Shown here piece by piece: positions 18,054 to 26,591 of a stretch of DNA of 64,000 nucleotides. The notes below the pieces were generated by a model that saw nothing but the letters and a program-made list of their open reading frames with translations, had not been told where the DNA came from and ran no database searches. Both the position numbers and the translations under genes were made by a program. Every line of letters starts with the position of its first letter. Position 1 is the stretch's first letter. The DNA is from Pararhodobacter marinus (lineage in GTDB: Bacteria > Pseudomonadota > Alphaproteobacteria > Rhodobacterales > Rhodobacteraceae): contig NZ_QEYD01000007.1 in the NCBI RefSeq assembly GCF_003122215.1, positions 1 to 64,000 on the forward strand. Reading direction: 5' to 3'.

Positions 18054-18509
18054 TCAGGCGATGGATTCCATCCGTTCCTTGTCCATCGCGCCCGGCACGA
18101 TGGTGATCGGCACCGGCAGCGAGCCGGAATTGCGCGACAGCTGCGACACGAGCGGCCCGGGCCCCGAGCGGTCGGACCCCGCGCCCAGCACCAGAACGCC
18201 GATTTCCGGGTCCTCGCCGATCAGGCCCAGGATCTCGTCCACGGCCTGCCCCTCGCGGATCACCAGCTCGGGCTGGATCGCGTGCTTGTCGCGCATCCAT
18301 TTGGCGAAGACTTCGAAATGGGCTTCGATCCGCTCGCGCGCTTCCTCGCGCATGAGGTCGGCGACGCCGATCCAGTGCTGGAATTCCTCGGGCGGAATGA
18401 TCGACAGGATCGTCACCCCGCCGCCGGTATGCGCGGCCCTCAGAGCCGCGAAACGGATCGCGTTGAGGCATTCGCGGCTGTCATCCAGCACGACGAGAAA
18501 CTTGCGCAT
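18054..18509 (-). CDS. Universal stress protein (UspA family)
   Basis: A 151-residue single Usp domain: the N-terminal strand MRKFLVVLDDSRECLNAIRFA and C-terminal part VLVLGAGSDRSGPGPLVSQLSRNSGSLPVPITIVPG. The latter matches the ATP-binding GxGxxG-S/T pattern, with GPGPLVS in place of the usual loop. GGAGA precedes the ATG. It is convergent with the hydrolase. The role is presumably stress survival; no specific partner is visible. Confidence 0.88.
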   Translation of the reverse strand: MRKFLVVLDDSRECLNAIRFAALRAAHTGGGVTILSIIPPEEFQHWIGVADLMREEARERIEAHFEVFAKWMRDKHAIQPELVIREGQAVDEILGLIGEDPEIGVLVLGAGSDRSGPGPLVSQLSRNSGSLPVPITIVPGAMDKERMESIA

Positions 18510-18571
18510 GAAGGTCTCCGATAACGTGGCGCCATACTGGCCGAAGGCCGTTGCCCTGTCCAGAAGCCGCG

Positions 18572-19345
18572 TTAAGGCTTTCGACGCGATGTAGGACCGG
18601 GCCGCACCAATGTCAGTCCCGCCCGCAGGAACGCGACCGCCGCTGCCAGCACGAGCGCCAGCAAACAGACCGCCTGAAAGCCCCCGAACCATTCCACGCT
18701 GGCGCTCTCGACCGTGCATTGCGGATCGCCCGCCGCGCCCTGCGTCAGCGTCTCCGAACTCGTCAACCGCATGGGCAGGCCCGGCGCGGCGAAGAACTGG
18801 CCGCTGTTGCGCTGCCAGTCGCGGCTGTCCGCCACCGGGCGCCAGATAGCGCCGTTTTCGGTCTGCAGCTCGACGCAGACGATGCCATAGCGCACCAGGG
18901 TTTTGGCGGAATGACCGAGCGTGTAGATCGGCAGAAGCGCAAAAAGGACAAGCGCGCACAGCGCAAGGCATCGGTGCACGACGTCTTCCGGTTTCAGCGA
19001 AAAAAGCCTGAGCGGAACCCGGCCCCAGAACCCGCCCCTGGACAAGCGCGCGTGACGCGCAAGAACCAGATTTCCGGCGATCCCGAACAGGCCCAGCAAG
19101 ATCACGCCCCAAAATCCGGCAAGGGCCTCGGGCGTCTCGTCGCCGATGCTCAGCGTCAACGCGGGAAGCCCGCCGAGGCCGAGATCACCCCCCTGCGTCA
19201 GGACCAGCACATTTGCGCAAACAAGGAGCGCCGGGACGCCGAGCGCCATCCAAAGCTGTCGCAGGCCCGAAACGCCGTCGTCCTGCGCCGGGACAATCCC
19301 GCTGCGCCGTGGCTTGCCGATATGGCGGGACCGGGGCTTTCGCAT
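18572..19345 (-). CDS. Uncharacterised membrane protein
   Basis: A 257-residue protein not recognised. It has four hydrophobic segments (about 32-50, 76-95, 128-145, 228-248) and a Cys/Trp-containing periplasmic-looking loop between the third and fourth (VCVELQTENGAIWRPVADSRDW ... PQCTVES). The start at 19345 (MRKPRSRHIG) has no strong binding site, so a start nearer residue 29 is possible. It lies between a universal stress gene and a K+ channel gene on the same strand. Function unknown. Confidence 0.6.
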   Translation of the reverse strand: MRKPRSRHIGKPRRSGIVPAQDDGVSGLRQLWMALGVPALLVCANVLVLTQGGDLGLGGLPALTLSIGDETPEALAGFWGVILLGLFGIAGNLVLARHARLSRGGFWGRVPLRLFSLKPEDVVHRCLALCALVLFALLPIYTLGHSAKTLVRYGIVCVELQTENGAIWRPVADSRDWQRNSGQFFAAPGLPMRLTSSETLTQGAAGDPQCTVESASVEWFGGFQAVCLLALVLAAAVAFLRAGLTLVRPGPTSRRKP

Positions 19346-19462
19346 GGGTATACTCGCGACCGTTCTTCTCGGAAACGTCCGAACCGCGATTTGACACCAC
19401 GCGGCCGATCACCGGCAAGGGTCAAGCGCGCCGCCGGGCGATATCTCTGCGGCGCATGCGCC

Positions 19463-20245
19463 TTACTCGCTGAAGCCCTCGGTCGGGATCTTCAGCGTCT
19501 CGCCGCAATGCTTGCAATGGACCGCGTCCGCGTCGTGGCGGCTGAGGCCGCATTCGGGGCATTCGTGTTTCACCTTGGTGGGCTGGAACAGGGCGCGGGC
19601 GAAGTTCACGAACAAAGCCACGCCGATCACCATCACCCCGACCGAGAACAGCTTGCCCCCGGGCGAATCCAGCACGATGTCGCCATAGCCCGTCGTCGTC
19701 AGCGTCGCCACGGTGTAGTAAAGCGCGTCGATATAGGCGCCGACGCCGGCATGGGCCTCGAAGAACAGCGCGAAGGCCAGCGAGGTGGTCACGAACAGGA
19801 AGACCAGCAGGTTCATCCCCGAGATGATCTGGTCCTCGTAATGGCGGAACAGTTTCACGTCGCGCCGCAGATCGGTGAGCAGATGATAGGAATGCAGCAG
19901 CCTGAGCCCCCGCAGGATCCGCAAAAAGGCGATATCCTCGGTCACGAAGGGCGCCAGGAGAAGCGAGGCCAGCACCACCATGTCGGCGATCGTGTAGATC
20001 CGGCGCAGCATCTTCATCCGGTTGCGCGCGATCCACAGCCTCGCCGCGAAATCGGCGGCGATCAACAGGGTCAGGCCCGCATTGATCGCCATCAAGAGGC
20101 CCGAATAGGGCAGCGCGGCGGACAGGATGAAATAGACGATGGTCGCGGCGTCGAAGGCGATCAGCGCGTAGCGGAACCGCTTCGCGCGTTTCGAATGCCC
20201 CTCATAGAGCAGGCGGACGCCGCGCTTGAGCCGCCCTTCGCTCAA
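19463..20245 (-). CDS. Potassium channel (VIC type) with C-terminal zinc ribbon
   Basis: A 260-residue channel. Four N-terminal membrane helices resemble a voltage-sensor domain, with a basic S4-like stretch (FLRILRGLRLLHSYHLLTDLRR). A pore helix and selectivity filter TLTTTGYGD are at about 183-191, followed by the last helix. The C-terminus carries an extra zinc-ribbon, CPECG ... HCKHCG, instead of an RCK domain. It starts with TTG overlapping the aminotransferase stop by 4 bases, so the two are translationally coupled. K+ uptake is the first response to hyperosmotic shock, consistent with the osmoprotection genes, but this link is inference. Confidence 0.85.
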   Translation of the reverse strand: MSEGRLKRGVRLLYEGHSKRAKRFRYALIAFDAATIVYFILSAALPYSGLLMAINAGLTLLIAADFAARLWIARNRMKMLRRIYTIADMVVLASLLLAPFVTEDIAFLRILRGLRLLHSYHLLTDLRRDVKLFRHYEDQIISGMNLLVFLFVTTSLAFALFFEAHAGVGAYIDALYYTVATLTTTGYGDIVLDSPGGKLFSVGVMVIGVALFVNFARALFQPTKVKHECPECGLSRHDADAVHCKHCGETLKIPTEGFSE

Positions 20246-21099
20246 CGCTGCGAGGCCGCCCAGTCCCAGTAGAGTTCGCGCGTGCGCTTGGTGATCGGCC
20301 CGGTCTGGTAATTCACGTCGTCAAAGGCGCGCACCGGCGTGACCTTGGACATGTTGCCCGACAGGAAGACCTCATCCGCGCCCCGGAAATCGTCCAGCGT
20401 CAGCACCGTTTCATGCACCGTGATCCCGTCCTGGCGCAGGTTGTCGATATGGCGCGCCCGCGTGATGCCCGACAGGAAGGTGCCGTTGGCGATGGGCGTG
20501 AAGACCTCGCCGTCCTTCACCATGAAGGCGTTGGCGGTGGCGCTTTCGGCCACGTTGCCCTGGCTGTCGCAGACCAGCGCGTTCTCGAAGCCTTTCGACA
20601 CCGCCTCGGCCAGCATCCGCGCATTGTTCGGGTACAGGCAGCCCGCCTTCGCATCCGTCACCGCGCAATCCAGCGTCGGACGGCGGAAACGCGTGGTCGT
20701 CAGCGAGGTCGTGGCCGTATCGGGCGCCATCGGGATCTCTTCCAGGCACAATGCGAAACCGGTCTCGCCATAGGCCGCCAGCACGCCGCCTTGCCCGCCA
20801 TGGATGGCCCAGTACATCGGCCGGATATAGACCGCCTTGCCGAACCCCTCGAGCCCTTCGCGCGTGATCTCGAGCATCTCGTCCACCGTCATCGTGGGCT
20901 TGATCATCAGCGCATGGGCCGAGCGGTTGACCCGGGCAAGGTGACGGTCCAGATCGGGCGTCATGCCGTCGAAAAAGCGCGCGCCGTCGAACACCGTGGT
21001 GCCCAGCCACGAGCCGTGATCGGCCGCCTTCATGACCGGCACGTCGCCCTCGTGCCAACGCCCTTCGAAATAGGTACGGATGCGGGAACCGACGGCCAT
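20242..21099 (-). CDS. ilvE: Branched-chain amino acid aminotransferase (fold type IV)
   Basis: A 285-residue PLP enzyme transferring amino groups between glutamate and branched-chain 2-oxo acids. The catalytic Lys is in VTDAKAGCLYPNNARML, cofactor contacts are in GNVAESATANAFMVKDG, and the C-terminal part is EVFLSGNMSKVTPV. AGGAG sits 6 bases before the ATG at 21099, which was preferred to an upstream ATG at 21135 with no homologous sequence. It is coupled to the downstream channel gene. D-amino-acid aminotransferase-like or other class IV functions are less likely. Confidence 0.88.
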   Translation of the reverse strand: MAVGSRIRTYFEGRWHEGDVPVMKAADHGSWLGTTVFDGARFFDGMTPDLDRHLARVNRSAHALMIKPTMTVDEMLEITREGLEGFGKAVYIRPMYWAIHGGQGGVLAAYGETGFALCLEEIPMAPDTATTSLTTTRFRRPTLDCAVTDAKAGCLYPNNARMLAEAVSKGFENALVCDSQGNVAESATANAFMVKDGEVFTPIANGTFLSGITRARHIDNLRQDGITVHETVLTLDDFRGADEVFLSGNMSKVTPVRAFDDVNYQTGPITKRTRELYWDWAASQR

Positions 21100-21285
21100 G
21101 GGACACTCCTTTGTCTTGCCGCGCGAGTTAAACACCCTGCGCGCGGCAAGGTCCAGAGCCGCGCCGCGTCACACCACCGGCGCGCCGCAGCCGGCCGCGC
21201 GCGGGGCCCCTCCTGCAAGACCCCGCCCCTTCATTCTGCCCCAAATACTCACCTTCGGAGGCGACCCGGCCACCCGCGCCCGACG

Positions 21286-22191
21286 TCAGAGGTTGAACAC
21301 CCGGCTCGGATGCAGCTCACCGCCCATATAGGTGCCCACGGCGACCGGCCTGCCCTCGAAACTGGCCCAGGCGGTTTCGCCCGGCGCCGCGCGGGACGAC
21401 AGGACGCGGCCGGGATTGCCGTTTCTCAGCCGCACCGCGCCATCGGGGGCCAGCGGCAATTCGGGCAGATCGGCCAGCCCGGTCTCGACCGGCAGCAGAT
21501 AGGCGTCAAGCTCGGGCGTGCGCGCCAGCTCCTCGATCTGCGCCAGACCCAGCCCGGCCTCGGCGCGAAACGGCCCCGACCATTCCCGCCGCAGCCAGAC
21601 CACATGGCCCAGACATCCCAGAGCGGCGCCCAGATCCCGCGCGATCGAGCGCACGTAACCGCCCTTGCCGCAGACCATCTCGAATTCGGCGGTATCATCG
21701 TCGGGACGGCGGATCATCCGCAGCGTTTCCACGAAGAGGGGACGCGCGGCAAGGTCCATGGCCTCGCCCGCGCGGGCGATGTCATAGGCGCGCTCGCCCT
21801 CGACCTTGACAGCGGAATATTGCGGCGGAACCTGCTCGATATCGCCCCGGAACGCCACCAGCGCCTCCTCGATCTGCGCATCGGTCGGGCGCGCGTCGCG
21901 GGTGGCGATGACCGTCCCTTCGGCATCGTCGGTATCGGTCGCCTGCCCGAAGCGGACCAGGAAGCGGTAGCTCTTCATCGCGTCGGTGACGAAGGGCACG
22001 GTCTTCGTGGCCTCGCCCAGCGCCACGGCCAGCACCCCGGTCGCCGCCGGGTCGAGCGTGCCCGCATGGCCCGCCTTCTGCGCATCGAAAGCCCAGCGCA
22101 CCTTGCCCACCACCGAGGTCGAGGTCACCCCCGCGGGCTTGTCGATCACCACCCAGCCCGAGATCGGGCGGCCCTTGGTCTTGCGTGCCAT
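21286..22191 (-). CDS. truB: tRNA pseudouridine-55 synthase
   Basis: A 301-residue TruB. The N-terminal [17 protein letters not shown], the catalytic Asp in [14 protein letters not shown] (about residue 46) and the later YQGT-equivalent region [16 protein letters not shown] are typical. ATG at 22191 was chosen over 22197 because AAGGGG then stands at a proper 6-base distance. Its usual neighbours rbfA/infB and rpsO are absent on both sides; a low-GC island starts just upstream, which suggests an insertion at this site. Confidence 0.93.
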   Translation of the reverse strand: MARKTKGRPISGWVVIDKPAGVTSTSVVGKVRWAFDAQKAGHAGTLDPAATGVLAVALGEATKTVPFVTDAMKSYRFLVRFGQATDTDDAEGTVIATRDARPTDAQIEEALVAFRGDIEQVPPQYSAVKVEGERAYDIARAGEAMDLAARPLFVETLRMIRRPDDDTAEFEMVCGKGGYVRSIARDLGAALGCLGHVVWLRREWSGPFRAEAGLGLAQIEELARTPELDAYLLPVETGLADLPELPLAPDGAVRLRNGNPGRVLSSRAAPGETAWASFEGRPVAVGTYMGGELHPSRVFNL

Positions 22192-22262
22192 CTGCATCCC
22201 CTTGCGGTCAGAGGCGGCGGATAGCCGGTCATGGTCCGCGTAGCAAGCACCGTCGGGCGTGG

Positions 22263-22430
22263 ATGGGATGCACAAAGGTGGTAAACCTATCGTTCCGCAA
22301 AGCCTCGGAAACACGGAATGGCTTAGTCCGGATTGAAAAACAAGGCAAAACAGGCATCGTGGTGGTCGCCAAAGGCAACAGTTCGTTCAAGGGTGATTCA
22401 AGTTGCACAAGATACTGGAAGAATACCTGA
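22263..22430 (+). CDS. Small unknown ORF, possibly the N-terminal part of the next gene
   Basis: A 55-codon frame beginning [16 protein letters not shown] and ending in WKNT. It has no family I recognise, but a balanced composition (alternating beta-like [10 protein letters not shown]) and the same reduced GC as the next gene. It overlaps the next frame by 28 bases in a different register. A single frameshift near 22395-22405 would join the two into one protein of about 285 residues. It could be a real small partner, or a sequencing or genetic frameshift. Low confidence. Confidence 0.35.
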   Translation: MGCTKVVNLSFRKASETRNGLVRIEKQGKTGIVVVAKGNSSFKGDSSCTRYWKNT

Positions 22431-23122
22431 CAGGCTCTCGCCTATTGATCCGTGAAAGGGAACAGGGACGGGACGAAAAAGATTATCGCTTCGATGCAAG
22501 TAGCGTGCACGGCATCTCCGAAAAAGACATTCGCCGGTTCTTTATAGCACGCGGCATCGATGCACTTACGGAAGCGCCCAATGGCTCATTCGTCGCTTCT
22601 GGAAAAGGAGGGCGAGAGCACCTGTATTCCCACGGCCTCAAGACAGTTTTCCCTCGAATAGTTACAGTTGCCAAGGAATCGATCATCACCATCGGTGCTG
22701 CTGGTCGGCTGATTACCGAATTCAATTGGAATGTTGACAACATTGGTTTTCAGTACAACTGGAACGGCTCTTGGCCGTTTGATCTTTTCTGCGTTGAACC
22801 CGGTGACGTTGTTGTTCGCATAATGTGCGAAGTAAAGAAATCGAAGGCTGAGCTCGACACTATGTGTAACGTGATCGAAGCAAATTTCGCGGAACTCACT
22901 GTCCCTCCTGGAGTCCCAAGGCATGCAATTGTTAACGCAGCACCGAAAATCACCTGTCTTCGCGCTATGCGGCCCAGTATTTTCTGGGCTCTAGGGCCGG
23001 ACGATTATCAAAGGATCTACCGCATTGAACAAGACATAACGTCGGGAGCGCTGCGCCTTTCTGCGGGTGGTCCGGAAGATTTGCACTGCCCCGCGTCAAG
23101 CACTCGCGCACATCGCGAGTAA
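22403..23122 (+). CDS. Unknown accessory protein, possible PD-(D/E)XK nuclease-like fold
   Basis: A 239-residue protein that I do not recognise. It starts with TTG after AAGGGTG; a stop codon lies three codons upstream, so no earlier start in this frame is possible. GC content is visibly lower than in all neighbours, a sign of recent transfer. The middle contains WPFDLFCVEPGDVVVRIMCEVKKSKAELD: an acidic residue on one strand and E-V-K on the next, the pattern of PD-(D/E)XK endonuclease folds such as those in restriction or defence systems. This is a weak motif match only. It sits between truB and a Sel1 protein and has no visible methylase partner. Confidence 0.55.
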   Translation: MHKILEEYLTGSRLLIREREQGRDEKDYRFDASSVHGISEKDIRRFFIARGIDALTEAPNGSFVASGKGGREHLYSHGLKTVFPRIVTVAKESIITIGAAGRLITEFNWNVDNIGFQYNWNGSWPFDLFCVEPGDVVVRIMCEVKKSKAELDTMCNVIEANFAELTVPPGVPRHAIVNAAPKITCLRAMRPSIFWALGPDDYQRIYRIEQDITSGALRLSAGGPEDLHCPASSTRAHRE

Positions 23123-23251
23123 GAACTGAAAAGGCGCTTCCCAAACTGGTCGGCGTGTAGCAGCTTTCGGGCCAGCGCTGTCCCCCGGCGATGGTTGCTT
23201 CGCCGGTACTCTACATGAACCGTTTCAGCACCCTCCGCCGGCTACCAAGCG

Positions 23252-24352
23252 TTACCGCAAATCGTCCGCCTTGTCGCAGCCTTCGGGATCGCCCAGCCAG
23301 CAGGCATGTTCCAGCACCGACAGCGCGCGCGGCAGGTCCACCGGCACGCCGCGGCCGTCCGACAGGATGTCGCCCAGCGTGACGCAGGCATAGGGGTCGT
23401 TGCCGTCGCAGCCCATGGCGAAGAGCCGCGTGGCTTCGACCATGTCGGGCGGAACACCCAGCCCCGAGCGATAGATCTCGCCCAGATAGCTGCAGCCCTG
23501 CGGTTCACCCCCGTCGCAGGCATCGCGGTAGAGCGCCTGCGCGCGGGCCGGGTCATGCGCAACGCCGTCGCCCAGTTCCAGCCGGAATCCCAGCTGGCTG
23601 CATCCCAGCAGATCGCCCGCCGCGCAGCCCGCCTCGAACAAAGCCGCGATGCGCTCAGGCAGCGTGTCGAAATCGCCGATGCCCCGCAGATCGGTCTGGA
23701 AGGCCAGCTGCGTGCAGGCCGCGCCCCAGCCTTCGCCGCAGAGCGCACCGAGCAGGCGAAAGCCGGTCTCCAGATCGGTCGGCCCGCCGCGCCCTTCGAT
23801 CATCATCACGCCCAGCCGCGTGCAGCCCGGGCGCGACAGCGGCTCGGGCGCAAGATCGCAGGCCTGCCGGTAAAACCCGCGCGCCTGACGGTCGCCGGTG
23901 GGCAGGCCCGCGCGCCCGGTCTCGTAGAGCCGCCCGATCTCGGCGGCAACCAGCGCGGGGAGGGCCTCGGTCGCGGTGTCGAGCAGTTCGAGCACACTGC
24001 TGTCCTCGGGCTTGGCCGCGACGCGCGCGCGCGCCAGCAGCACCGAGAGGAAGGGATCGCCCGGGGAGGCGCGCCGCGCCTCCTCGCAGGCCGCGACCGC
24101 CGCATCGGGGTAGCGGATGGCATAAACGCCCGGCGCGTCGGGCAGACGCGGAAGGGCGCGGAACCCGGCAAGCCGGTCGCAATCGGAAAGTGGCGCGGTC
24201 TCCGCCAGCGCCAGCGCGCCCCCCGGCGCGAGGATCAGCACGAAAAGCCCGGCCACGAACGGGGGGCGGCCCGGAAAGCCGCCCGGAAAACGTCGGAAAG
24301 AACGGAAAGCAAAAGGGCGGGGAAAGTGACCGGGAAAACGCGTCTCGCTCAT
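23252..24352 (-). CDS. Sel1-like repeat protein, cysteine-rich, exported
   Basis: A 366-residue protein with an N-terminal signal-like hydrophobic segment (FVAGLFVLILAPGGALALAET). At least four Sel1-type repeats of 36-40 residues follow (LGCSQLGFRLELGDGVAHDPARA, QGCSYLGEIYRSGLGVPPDMVEA, YACVTLGDILSDGRGVPVDLPRA). Each repeat has a Cys pair, as in Helicobacter cysteine-rich proteins, where they form disulfides in the periplasm. The start at 24352 was chosen for AGGAGG 11 bases upstream; longer in-frame starts give low-complexity sequence. A scaffold or envelope role is likely; no partner is visible. Confidence 0.75.
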   Translation of the reverse strand: MSETRFPGHFPRPFAFRSFRRFPGGFPGRPPFVAGLFVLILAPGGALALAETAPLSDCDRLAGFRALPRLPDAPGVYAIRYPDAAVAACEEARRASPGDPFLSVLLARARVAAKPEDSSVLELLDTATEALPALVAAEIGRLYETGRAGLPTGDRQARGFYRQACDLAPEPLSRPGCTRLGVMMIEGRGGPTDLETGFRLLGALCGEGWGAACTQLAFQTDLRGIGDFDTLPERIAALFEAGCAAGDLLGCSQLGFRLELGDGVAHDPARAQALYRDACDGGEPQGCSYLGEIYRSGLGVPPDMVEATRLFAMGCDGNDPYACVTLGDILSDGRGVPVDLPRALSVLEHACWLGDPEGCDKADDLR

Positions 24353-24469
24353 CGCTGCCCTGCCCTCCTGCGGCCCCATACGCGCGAAGCCTAGCATGGT
24401 GAGGCCCGGCTTCCCAAGAGGGCGCGGAGGACACGCGCCGCGCCTGTGGGCGCCGTGCCACAAGGCGCC

Positions 24470-25528
24470 TCAGCGCGCGCGCTGAAGCATCCCGTACAGA
24501 TCGCGCGGATCGTCGGGGTCGGCGATCACGTCCAGCATCGTGCCACCCGGCTGGATCTGATCATAAAGCCAGTTGAGCGCCGAGAAATCCTCGACCGCGA
24601 AGCCCACGCCGTCGAACAGCGTCACCGCCTGCGCGTCGCGCCGCCCCGGCGCCTGCCCACCCAGAACCTGCCACAGCTCGGTGACGGGATGATCGGCGCC
24701 GACCTGCTGGATCTCGCCCTCGATCCGGGTCTGGGGCTCGTATTCCACGAACGTCTCGGCGCGCGACAGGATCGCGGGGGCCAGCTCGGTCTTGCCCGGG
24801 CAATCGCCGCCGATCGCGTTGATATGCACGCCCGCGCCGATCATGTTGTCATGCAGCACCGTCGCCAGCCGCTTGTCGGCGGTGCAGGTGGTGATCACGT
24901 CGGCGCCCTCGCAGGCGGCCTCGGCGCTGGTGCAGGGGATCAGCATGAGACCGCTCTCGGCAAGGTTCCGTGCGCATTTCGCCGTCGCCGCCGGGTCGGT
25001 GTCGAACAGCCGCACCGTGTCGATGCCGCAGACCGCCTGCAGCGCCAGCGCCTGAAACTCGGCCTGCGCGCCGTTGCCGATGAGCGCCAGCACCCGTGAA
25101 TCGGGCCGCGCCAATGTCCGCGTCGCCAGAGCCGAGGTCGCCGCGGTCCTGAGCGCAGTCAGCATCGTCATTTCCGAGATCAACAGCGGATAGCCCGTGT
25201 CGACCGCCGAGAGCACGCCGAACGCGGTGACGGTCTGCAGCCCGGCCTTGGTATTCGCCGGATGGCCGTTCACGTATTTGAACGCGTAGCGCGCGCCATC
25301 CGAGGTCGGCATCAGCTCGATCACGCCGATCGGCGAATGCGCGGCCACGCGCGGGGTCTTGTCGAAATCGGGCCAGCGGCGGAAATCGGCCGCGATCCTG
25401 TCGGTCAGATCCATGAGCGCCGGTTTCAGCCCGATGCGATGGATGATCGCCATGATCTCGGCCACCGAGACAAAGGGGACCAGCGCCTGCGCCGAGGGGG
25501 CGGGCGGAGTGGCGCGATTGGCCTGCAT
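24470..25528 (-). CDS. ocd: Ornithine cyclodeaminase
   Basis: A 352-residue enzyme of the ornithine cyclodeaminase / mu-crystallin family, converting ornithine to proline plus ammonia with bound NAD. The Rossmann motif is LALIGNGAQAEFQ (about 146-158). The substrate-side residues lie in FKYVNGHPANTKAGLQTV and GVHINAIGGDCPGKTEL, the long-form pattern of true ornithine cyclodeaminases. GAGGAG precedes the ATG. It lies 10 bases after arginase on the same strand, giving the route arginine to ornithine to proline, which can then enter PutA (51.4-54.8 kb). Confidence 0.92.
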   Translation of the reverse strand: MQANRATPPAPSAQALVPFVSVAEIMAIIHRIGLKPALMDLTDRIAADFRRWPDFDKTPRVAAHSPIGVIELMPTSDGARYAFKYVNGHPANTKAGLQTVTAFGVLSAVDTGYPLLISEMTMLTALRTAATSALATRTLARPDSRVLALIGNGAQAEFQALALQAVCGIDTVRLFDTDPAATAKCARNLAESGLMLIPCTSAEAACEGADVITTCTADKRLATVLHDNMIGAGVHINAIGGDCPGKTELAPAILSRAETFVEYEPQTRIEGEIQQVGADHPVTELWQVLGGQAPGRRDAQAVTLFDGVGFAVEDFSALNWLYDQIQPGGTMLDVIADPDDPRDLYGMLQRAR

Positions 25529-25538
25529 TGTCAGCTCC

Positions 25539-26471
25539 TCAATGCTGCCCGCGAAAGGCGCGGGTCGGACGGTCGAACACCTTCTTGCCCATCAGCGAGG
25601 CGACCAGATCGACCATCAGATGCGCGGTGCGCCCGCGCTCGTCGAGAAAGGGGTTGAGCTCCACAAGGTCGAGCGAGGTCACGAGGCCGCTTTCATGCAG
25701 CATCTCCATCACCAGATGCGCCTCGCGGAACGTGGCACCACCCGGCACCGTGGTGCCCACGGCGGGCGCGACCATCGGGTCGAGGAAATCCACATCGAGC
25801 GAGACGTGCAAAAGCCCGTTCGCCGCCTCGACCCGCTCGAGAAATTCGCGCAAGGGAGCGACGACGCCGCGCTCGTCAAGCACGCGCATGTCGTTGATGG
25901 CGATCTCGTGCTCCAGCAGCGCGGCATGTTCGGCCGGATCGACCGAGCGGATGCCGAACAGGCAGATATTCTCGGGCGGCACGGGCGCGGGAAAAGGCGG
26001 AAAGGCCTCGAAATCGCGCCCGGCCAGATAGGCCACGGGCGTCCCGTGCAGATTGCCCGATTCGGTGGTCGCGGGCGTGTGGAAGTCGCTGTGCGCGTCG
26101 AGCCAGAGAACGAAAAGCGGACGGTCCGCGTCGCGCGCGGCCTGCGCCATGCCCGCCACCGAGCCCAGCGACAGCGAATGATCGCCGCCCATGAAGATCG
26201 GCATCCCCTGCGCCATCGCCTGCGTTCCGGCCTGCGCCAGCGCGGCGCTCCAGCCCAGCGTTTCGGGCAGGTGATGCACGGCGGGATTGATGCTTGTGGC
26301 TTCGACCGGCGCACAGGAGACGTCACCCAGATCGGTGACCCTGTGGCCCAGCGCCTGAAGCGCCTCGGCCAGCCCGGCGGTGCGATAGGCGGCGGGGCCC
26401 ATCAGGCACCCGGGACGGCGCTGGCCGGTATCGACCGGCGCGCCGATCAGGAGGCAATGGGTCTGGGGCAT
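25539..26471 (-). CDS. rocF: Arginase
   Basis: A 310-residue ureohydrolase splitting L-arginine into ornithine and urea with a binuclear Mn2+ centre. Metal ligands are seen in MGGDHSLSLG (His), LWLDAHSDFHTP (DAHxDxH) and SLDVDFLDP (DVDxxDP). The entry loop GAPVDTGQRRPGCLMGP is typical of arginase. AGGAG precedes the ATG. It is the first gene of rocF-ocd and divergent from an Lrp/AsnC regulator that probably senses arginine or ornithine. Confidence 0.95.
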   Translation of the reverse strand: MPQTHCLLIGAPVDTGQRRPGCLMGPAAYRTAGLAEALQALGHRVTDLGDVSCAPVEATSINPAVHHLPETLGWSAALAQAGTQAMAQGMPIFMGGDHSLSLGSVAGMAQAARDADRPLFVLWLDAHSDFHTPATTESGNLHGTPVAYLAGRDFEAFPPFPAPVPPENICLFGIRSVDPAEHAALLEHEIAINDMRVLDERGVVAPLREFLERVEAANGLLHVSLDVDFLDPMVAPAVGTTVPGGATFREAHLVMEMLHESGLVTSLDLVELNPFLDERGRTAHLMVDLVASLMGKKVFDRPTRAFRGQH

Positions 26472-26539
26472 GGGGACTCCTGTGTTGCGTGCCGGGAAGT
26501 GTAGCGGTCGCGGCAGCGGAATCCACTTGACGCCTTGCC

Positions 26540-26591
26540 CGTTTCGCGCCGTTCATTGAGCGTTTCGCACAATCGAAGTGAGCGTTTTGCA
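26540..26591. promoter_or_regulatory. Three phased CGTTT(C/T)GC repeats, candidate Lrp/AsnC operator
   Basis: CGTTTCGC at 26540-26547, CGTTTCGC at 26561-26568 and CGTTTTGC at 26583-26590 are direct repeats 21 and 22 bases apart, i.e. on one face of the helix. The last two extend to TGAGCGTTT(C/T)GCA. They fill the gap between arginase and the divergent regulator and reach its start codon. Lrp-type octamers wrap DNA through such phased sites. Confidence 0.55.
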
